The notes under the pieces were generated by a model. It did no database searches and was not told where the DNA came from. It saw nothing but the letters and a program-made list of their open reading frames with translations. A stretch of 7,713 nucleotides of DNA, taken from NCBI GenBank assembly GCA_031431235.1, contig JANPDA010000471.1, forward strand, positions 1-7,713, written 5' to 3'. Below are positions 5,721-7,713 of the stretch, one piece after another (position 1 is the stretch's first letter; every line of letters starts with the position of its first letter). The DNA is from JANNSW01 sp031431235 (GTDB lineage Bacteria; Pseudomonadota; Alphaproteobacteria; Rhizobiales; Hyphomicrobiaceae). Both the position numbers and the translations under genes were made by a program.

Positions 5721-6255
5721 GACGTTGACCTCGCTCCGAATCTCCGCTTCCGGTGTAGCGGTGATGCCCTCGGGGCTCAAGCCGCTGCCTCCTTCGAGCC
5801 CAAAGCAGCGCGCTTGCGACACCGCCGCGACAGGCGGCAACCCGCCTCCCCGAAACGCTTCGACGGTCGACGCGTCCCGCTTCCGGGAAGGCGAAGGGGG
5901 AGTGTAAGGGGGGAAGGAGGGGGCGGGGTTGGATTTTTTTGCAGGGGGGTGATCAGGGGAGTTTCGGGGTTTGGGAGGGAGGGCACTTCGGGCCCCTCGC
6001 GGCGGGGCGCTCCGTTTGCGACATCCGGGCGATCGACCGTCCATTTTGCCTCACGGCAGCTTCATGATACGGTACCCGAAGCTCGGCCGGCTGCCGCAGG
6101 TGACGCGATTGACCCGAAGGCGAACCGCGTGGGGCCGAACAATGCGACTGTAGCCATGTCCGCTTACTCGCAAAGCGTCCCAACCACATTGTCGTCGGCG
6201 CATCAGACCGTTCCCAGTTCCTTCGGCTCGATGTGCTGCTCGCGACGAACTCCAG
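5721..6255. other. 535-bp stretch without a gene between the methyltransferase and hemF
   Basis: Both strands give only low-complexity or patchwork translations. Contents are the hemF ribosome binding site at the left, a G-run tract (5896-5983), a small GC hairpin GCCCC-N7-GGGGC (5992-6008) and about 200 bp of ordinary-looking intergenic DNA next to the lower-GC methyltransferase gene. The hemF promoter must lie here, but I cannot place it with confidence. Confidence 0.6.
5896..5983 (+). other. G-run tract with G-quadruplex potential upstream of hemF
   Basis: Ten runs of three to six guanines fall within 88 bases on the plus strand, with a run of seven T at 5934-5940 in the middle. The segment 5966-5983 reads GGGG-TTT-GGG-A-GGG-A-GGG, a canonical four-run quadruplex motif with loops of 3, 1 and 1. 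The segment 5908-5928 is a second candidate if its five- or six-base runs are split. For hemF the G-rich strand is the template strand, and the tract ends about 176 bases before the hemF start codon. Confidence 0.7.
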
Positions 6256-7095
6256 TCACCCAACGCGGCCAACTGCAACCACAAAGCCTTCACGTAAACA
6301 AAAATCAGGGTCGTCGAGCAAAATCAATGGATTGGCTGCTATCTCCTCCCAACGGGCGATGTCGCTGGTGGGGACGTTGTGCTTCGAGGCCATCCGGGAC
6401 ATGTAGGGTAAAGCGTCTGAGACGTATTGTCGAACCGCCGGAATAACAGGTTGCCATCTCTCGACAAACCAAGTTTTGCGACGAATGTCCTGGAGACCAG
6501 CCCGTCGAAGCCGGGAGGGCATCGACGGTCCAGACCATGGGCCGAGCAGTCCAGTCTCGACCGCTTGCGCTTTGCGCGCTGCGATCTGCCTGGCCACCGC
6601 GCCAGGATCGAAAGGTTGATACTGAAGCAAGCTTGAATCGAATTCCTTAATCGCAATATGGCCGTTAGGCTTCAGGACCCGCTTGAACTCATCAATCGCA
6701 AGATCAAATTCATTGGCGGTCAAGTACTGCATGACATTGGCCGACCAAACGCAATCGAATGTCTCATTGGGGTATGGTAGCGCAAGCATGCTTCCGACAT
6801 GCGTTGCGATTTTGCCTTGAAGCTTTCCGGCATCAATCAATGCGTTGATGCGATCGATGTTCTCGGGCGCCAAATCCAATGCGTCTACGGTGCCCGTCGA
6901 GCCGACCAATTGAACCATCAGCGGCAAAAAGCCACCGCCACCACAGCCTGCGTCGAGCACCTTCCATCCGGGCTGAATTTCGACATAGCGCAAACCGTCC
7001 TCGTACTCAGCACGCGCGCTCTCGAAATGCGCATCCAGCCAGTGGGCGCCAGACAAAGCGTGCCCGGTAGATGTTGTTTGCGCTGCGTTCGTCAC
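6256..7095 (-). CDS. Class I SAM-dependent methyltransferase
   Basis: A 279-residue cytoplasmic Rossmann-fold methyltransferase. Motif I is VLDAGCGGGGF (46-56), the ribose-binding acidic residue is in VDALDLAPENID (D74), and the post-motif DCVWSANVMQYL (114-125) and the strand-forming block FKRVLKPNGHIAIKEFD match the methyltransferase type 11/25 group. The acceptor cannot be deduced; relatives act on small molecules, lipids or quinone precursors. The frame opens with TTG at 7110, but GTG at 7095 is the better start because GGAGAA (7102-7107) lies eight bases before it. Base composition is unlike the neighbours: 84 of 180 bases are G or C in 6601-6780, against 123 of 180 in 5161-5340 of hemF, with AT-ending codons frequent. 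This points to acquisition from another lineage. It appears monocistronic and is divergent from the ABC transporter gene. Confidence 0.85.
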   Translation of the reverse strand: MTNAAQTTSTGHALSGAHWLDAHFESARAEYEDGLRYVEIQPGWKVLDAGCGGGGFLPLMVQLVGSTGTVDALDLAPENIDRINALIDAGKLQGKIATHVGSMLALPYPNETFDCVWSANVMQYLTANEFDLAIDEFKRVLKPNGHIAIKEFDSSLLQYQPFDPGAVARQIAARKAQAVETGLLGPWSGPSMPSRLRRAGLQDIRRKTWFVERWQPVIPAVRQYVSDALPYMSRMASKHNVPTSDIARWEEIAANPLILLDDPDFCLREGFVVAVGRVG

Positions 7096-7101
7096 AACCG
7101 G

Positions 7102-7107
7102 TTCTCC
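7102..7107 (-). promoter_or_regulatory. Ribosome binding site that decides the methyltransferase GTG start
   Basis: GGAGAA on the minus strand sits inside the longer open frame that begins with TTG at 7110, and directly upstream of GTG at 7095. A Shine-Dalgarno in this place argues that the first five codons of the longer frame are not translated. Confidence 0.6.
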
Positions 7108-7134
7108 CAAGGCTCGCTACAGCGACAACTTTCT

Positions 7135-7163
7135 ACGATACTGAACCTACTGGCGTTTGCTAA
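7135..7163 (-). promoter_or_regulatory. Candidate sigma-70-type promoter of the methyltransferase gene
   Basis: On the minus strand TTAGCA and TATCGT are separated by 17 bases, each matching four of six consensus positions, in a locally AT-richer stretch. A transcript would start near 7128, giving a leader of about 30 bases before the GTG. This is a weak match judged by eye. Confidence 0.35.
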
Positions 7164-7568
7164 AGGTCCGCTATCCTACCGATCAGCTGTCGAACCGCAA
7201 GGCCGGGCTCGCTTGGTCGGAGACTGTCGGTCATGGCCCATCGCGTCACGGCGCTGCATCGGACGGACGGTAGCCCTTCCCGGCAGCGGACGCCAGCCGT
7301 CGGTGACTGCCCTCCGGTCGTGCTTGTCCGATTGCGACAAGGCTCCAATCGATGGAGGAGCTCGCTCCTATCCAGGTCTGCAACCCGCATCCCTAACTGC
7401 CCAAGGAGGCGACACGCAACGACGGGTCGTTTCGCGCGGATAGGGCAGGCCCCTTGGTCCCCACCATCGCGGCTGAGGCGAGCTCCCTTTTCCGCCTTTG
7501 CCTCGCCCATTCCCTGGCCTAAGACGTATCCCGTTCCGATCGACCGACCATCCGCGCCGCCCCGGGCC

Positions 7569-7575
7569 GAGGAGG
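7569..7575 (+). promoter_or_regulatory. Ribosome binding site of the ABC transporter gene
   Basis: GAGGAGG is followed nine bases later by the ATG at 7585. This site is what identifies the start of the otherwise truncated last gene. Confidence 0.75.
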
Positions 7576-7584
7576 CCACTTCCC

Positions 7585-7713
7585 ATGTTCCGCTGGTTCG
7601 AGACGCTCGTCGATCCGTTCCTGACCGGGGACGGGGAGCGCCCGCCCGACCGGTTGGGCAAATTCTACCGCCACTATGCCGGGCAGATCTGGCCGATCTT
7701 CGCGGCGCTCGCG
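7585..7713 (+). CDS. ABC transporter, fused permease/ATP-binding exporter type (N-terminus only)
   Basis: Only the first 43 codons are in the window; the frame is open to the edge. The translation starts MFRWFETLVDPF, continues through a short PP-containing linker, and then reads LGKFYRHYAGQIWPIFAALA, the beginning of the first transmembrane helix. This start is characteristic of proteobacterial MsbA/multidrug-type half-transporters (transmembrane domain followed by nucleotide-binding domain, about 600 residues) in the inner membrane. No Walker motifs are visible because the gene is cut, so the call rests on N-terminal resemblance. The cargo is unknown. Confidence 0.72.
   Translation, partial: MFRWFETLVDPFLTGDGERPPDRLGKFYRHYAGQIWPIFAALA

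Larger units (their letters stand above)
7096..7584. other. Divergent intergenic region between the methyltransferase and the ABC transporter
   Basis: These 489 bp separate two divergent genes. Translations on either strand lack family features and look random, so I call no gene. The left end holds the methyltransferase promoter candidate and ribosome binding site. The right end holds the GAGGAGG site of the ABC transporter. TTGCCT-N16-TAAGAC (7498-7525) is a weak promoter possibility for the latter. I saw no tRNA-like arms. Confidence 0.55.

Noticed and set aside
5721..6044. Possible 108-residue N-terminal extension of HemF
   Set aside because: It is proline- and arginine-rich low-complexity sequence crossing the G-run tract, while HemF conservation and a ribosome binding site both point to 5720.
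6153..6185. Resemblance of ATGTCCGCTT...AAGCG to short dispersed repeats seen in Rhizobiales genomes
   Set aside because: The likeness is short and imperfect and there is only one copy in the window, so it cannot be supported here.
7160..7579. Possible 139-residue minus-strand gene upstream of the methyltransferase
   Set aside because: Its translation is compositionally random, with no motif, no good ribosome binding site and an overlap with the ABC transporter leader.
1..7713. Search for CRISPR arrays, tRNA or rRNA genes, insertion sequences and phage genes
   Set aside because: No regularly spaced repeats, tRNA-like arms, rRNA-like blocks or transposase/integrase-like translations were found by reading both strands.

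Overview
The window looks like chromosomal DNA of a high-GC alphaproteobacterium, probably Rhizobiales (Hyphomicrobiales). This rests on base composition (about 68% G+C where I hand-counted hemF), an alphaproteobacterial-style HemF, a DUF1348 protein, and the start of an ABC exporter with the MFRWFE...DPF N-terminus seen in that order. A genus call (for example Bosea) would be a guess. There are eight genes. All are on the minus strand except the LysR regulator and the truncated ABC transporter.

Left part (1-1542): an intact class V aminotransferase (94-1221, minus, GTG start behind a strong Shine-Dalgarno). Bases 1-82 are a perfect reverse-complement copy of 483-564 inside this gene. That is either a fold-back assembly or library artefact at a contig edge, or a real inverted duplication. 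A stretch without a gene (1222-1542) follows, ending in two hairpins just past the next gene.

Middle part (1543-4255): a compact divergent module. On the minus strand, in transcription order, lie a secreted YHS-domain protein (2719-3225), a DUF1348/NTF2-like protein (2174-2638) and an FMN-binding split-barrel (pyridoxamine-phosphate-oxidase-like) protein with a C-terminal coiled coil (1543-2163). A LysR-type regulator (3350-4255) is divergent. The 124-bp intergenic region carries an 8-bp dyad and a 9-bp direct repeat, so LysR control of the cluster is the natural inference. The metabolic role is not known.

Right part (4299-6255): oxygen-dependent coproporphyrinogen III oxidase (hemF, 4824-5720) followed in the same direction by a small six-cysteine hypothetical protein. 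Upstream of hemF are 535 bp without a gene. They include a dense G-run tract on the plus strand (5896-5983) with G-quadruplex potential.

Far right (6256-7713): a class I SAM-dependent methyltransferase of clearly lower G+C (about 47% in a counted 180-bp piece), suggesting transfer. After a 489-bp divergent intergenic region comes the first 43 codons of an ABC transporter that runs off the window. I found no rRNA, tRNA, CRISPR array, transposase or prophage gene.
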